This document shows, piece by piece, positions 6,797 to 6,994 of a stretch of DNA of 6,994 nucleotides. The position numbers were made by a program, and so were the translations under genes. Positions within the stretch are counted from its first letter, which is position 1. Every line of letters starts with the position of its first letter. The stretch comes from an uncultured Bacteroidales bacterium (GTDB lineage Bacteria > Bacteroidota > Bacteroidia > Bacteroidales > Muribaculaceae): positions 1 to 6,994 of the forward strand of contig CAMWNL010000083.1 of NCBI GenBank assembly GCA_947175585.1, read 5' to 3'. Below the pieces are notes generated by a model that saw nothing but the letters and a program-made list of their open reading frames with translations, was not told where the DNA came from and ran no database searches.

Positions 6797-6822
6797 TGTG
6801 AATAATTGTAATATGTGAATAA
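6797..6822. repeat. Two direct 9-bp repeats in the fimbrillin leader
   Basis: TGTGAATAA occurs at 6797-6805 and again at 6814-6822 (plus-strand reading), a 17-base period in the AT-rich spacer just before the fimbrillin start. It could be a protein or sRNA contact site or chance in AT-rich DNA. No -7 promoter box is seen in the same spacer. Confidence 0.35.
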
Positions 6823-6840
6823 AATCTGTTAGTCAAACTT

Positions 6841-6994
6841 TTAAATCGGCAGTGTTGTGTTGATGGTGTTCCAGTCATCAATGTCGACGTGAAATCCGCC
6901 AGTCATCACGACCTCGGGGAGCTCGAGCCCGTCGACAGTGACCGAGGCTGAGGCGCCCTCGCTCGCCTTGAGCTGCTCGCTGACATCGTAGGAC
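6841..6994 (-). CDS. C-terminal 50 codons of a fimbrillin-like protein (5' end outside window)
   Basis: The frame enters from the right edge and stops with TAA at 6843-6841. The visible part ends GGFHVDIDDWNTINTTLPI, an alternating hydrophobic strand with a central Trp, similar in layout to the last strand of the next gene (FTVSVSAWEV). Together with its position 61 bases upstream of a fimbrillin gene, this suggests another pilin or an anchor protein (FimB/Mfa2-like). Only the tail is visible, so the family is an inference. Codon use is GC-rich and clearly coding. Confidence 0.65.
   Translation of the reverse strand, partial: SYDVSEQLKASEGASASVTVDGLELPEVVMTGGFHVDIDDWNTINTTLPI

Noticed and set aside
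6780..6881. 34-codon N-terminal extension of the fimbrillin
   Set aside because: It overlaps the end of the upstream gene, places the lipoprotein signal peptide far inside the protein, and has no coding character; MKKLMF at 6779 is the clear start.

Overview
The window looks like a chromosomal segment of a Bacteroidales bacterium, and a gut Muribaculaceae- or Bacteroides-like host is my best guess (inference; no rRNA or housekeeping marker is present). The reasons are fimbrillin-family lipoproteins, a C-terminal domain of the FISUMP type, Bacteroidetes-style promoter -7 boxes (TAnnTTTG), no Shine-Dalgarno sequences ahead of the genes, and a TPR / transmembrane / LuxR-type HTH regulator of a kind common in this order.

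Layout. (1) 1-667, minus: 5' part of a gene for an exported OmpA-like protein, running off the left edge. (2) 668-842: a compact divergent control region. Two outward promoters share an exact 17-bp sequence as an inverted repeat, and palindromic or half-site elements (TGTAAC/T) lie between them. (3) 843-2588, plus: a one-component regulator with a periplasmic TPR-like sensor, one membrane span and a cytoplasmic GerE/LuxR-type HTH. (4) 2589-2795: convergent intergenic region with a terminator hairpin. (5) 2796-5477, minus: an 893-residue fimbrillin-like lipoprotein with a C-terminal FISUMP domain, a likely pilus-tip or adhesin subunit. (6) 5478-5624: spacer with a strong hairpin. (7) 5625-6779, minus: a 384-residue fimbrillin lipoprotein, a likely pilus subunit. 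(8) 6841-6994, minus: the last 50 codons of another gene whose end resembles a fimbrillin C-terminus.

How it fits together. The three minus-strand genes on the right form a probable fimbrial (type V pilus-like) operon read from the right edge towards 2796, with the pilus subunit upstream and the large tip-like protein downstream. A hairpin between them could set their ratio. The regulator points at this operon from the other side and shares a control region with the OmpA-like gene, whose family often sits beside Bacteroidales fimbrial loci. That the regulator controls the OmpA-like gene and the fimbrial operon is inference from position. The most unusual sequence element is the 131-bp inverted-repeat promoter region between the regulator and the OmpA-like gene.
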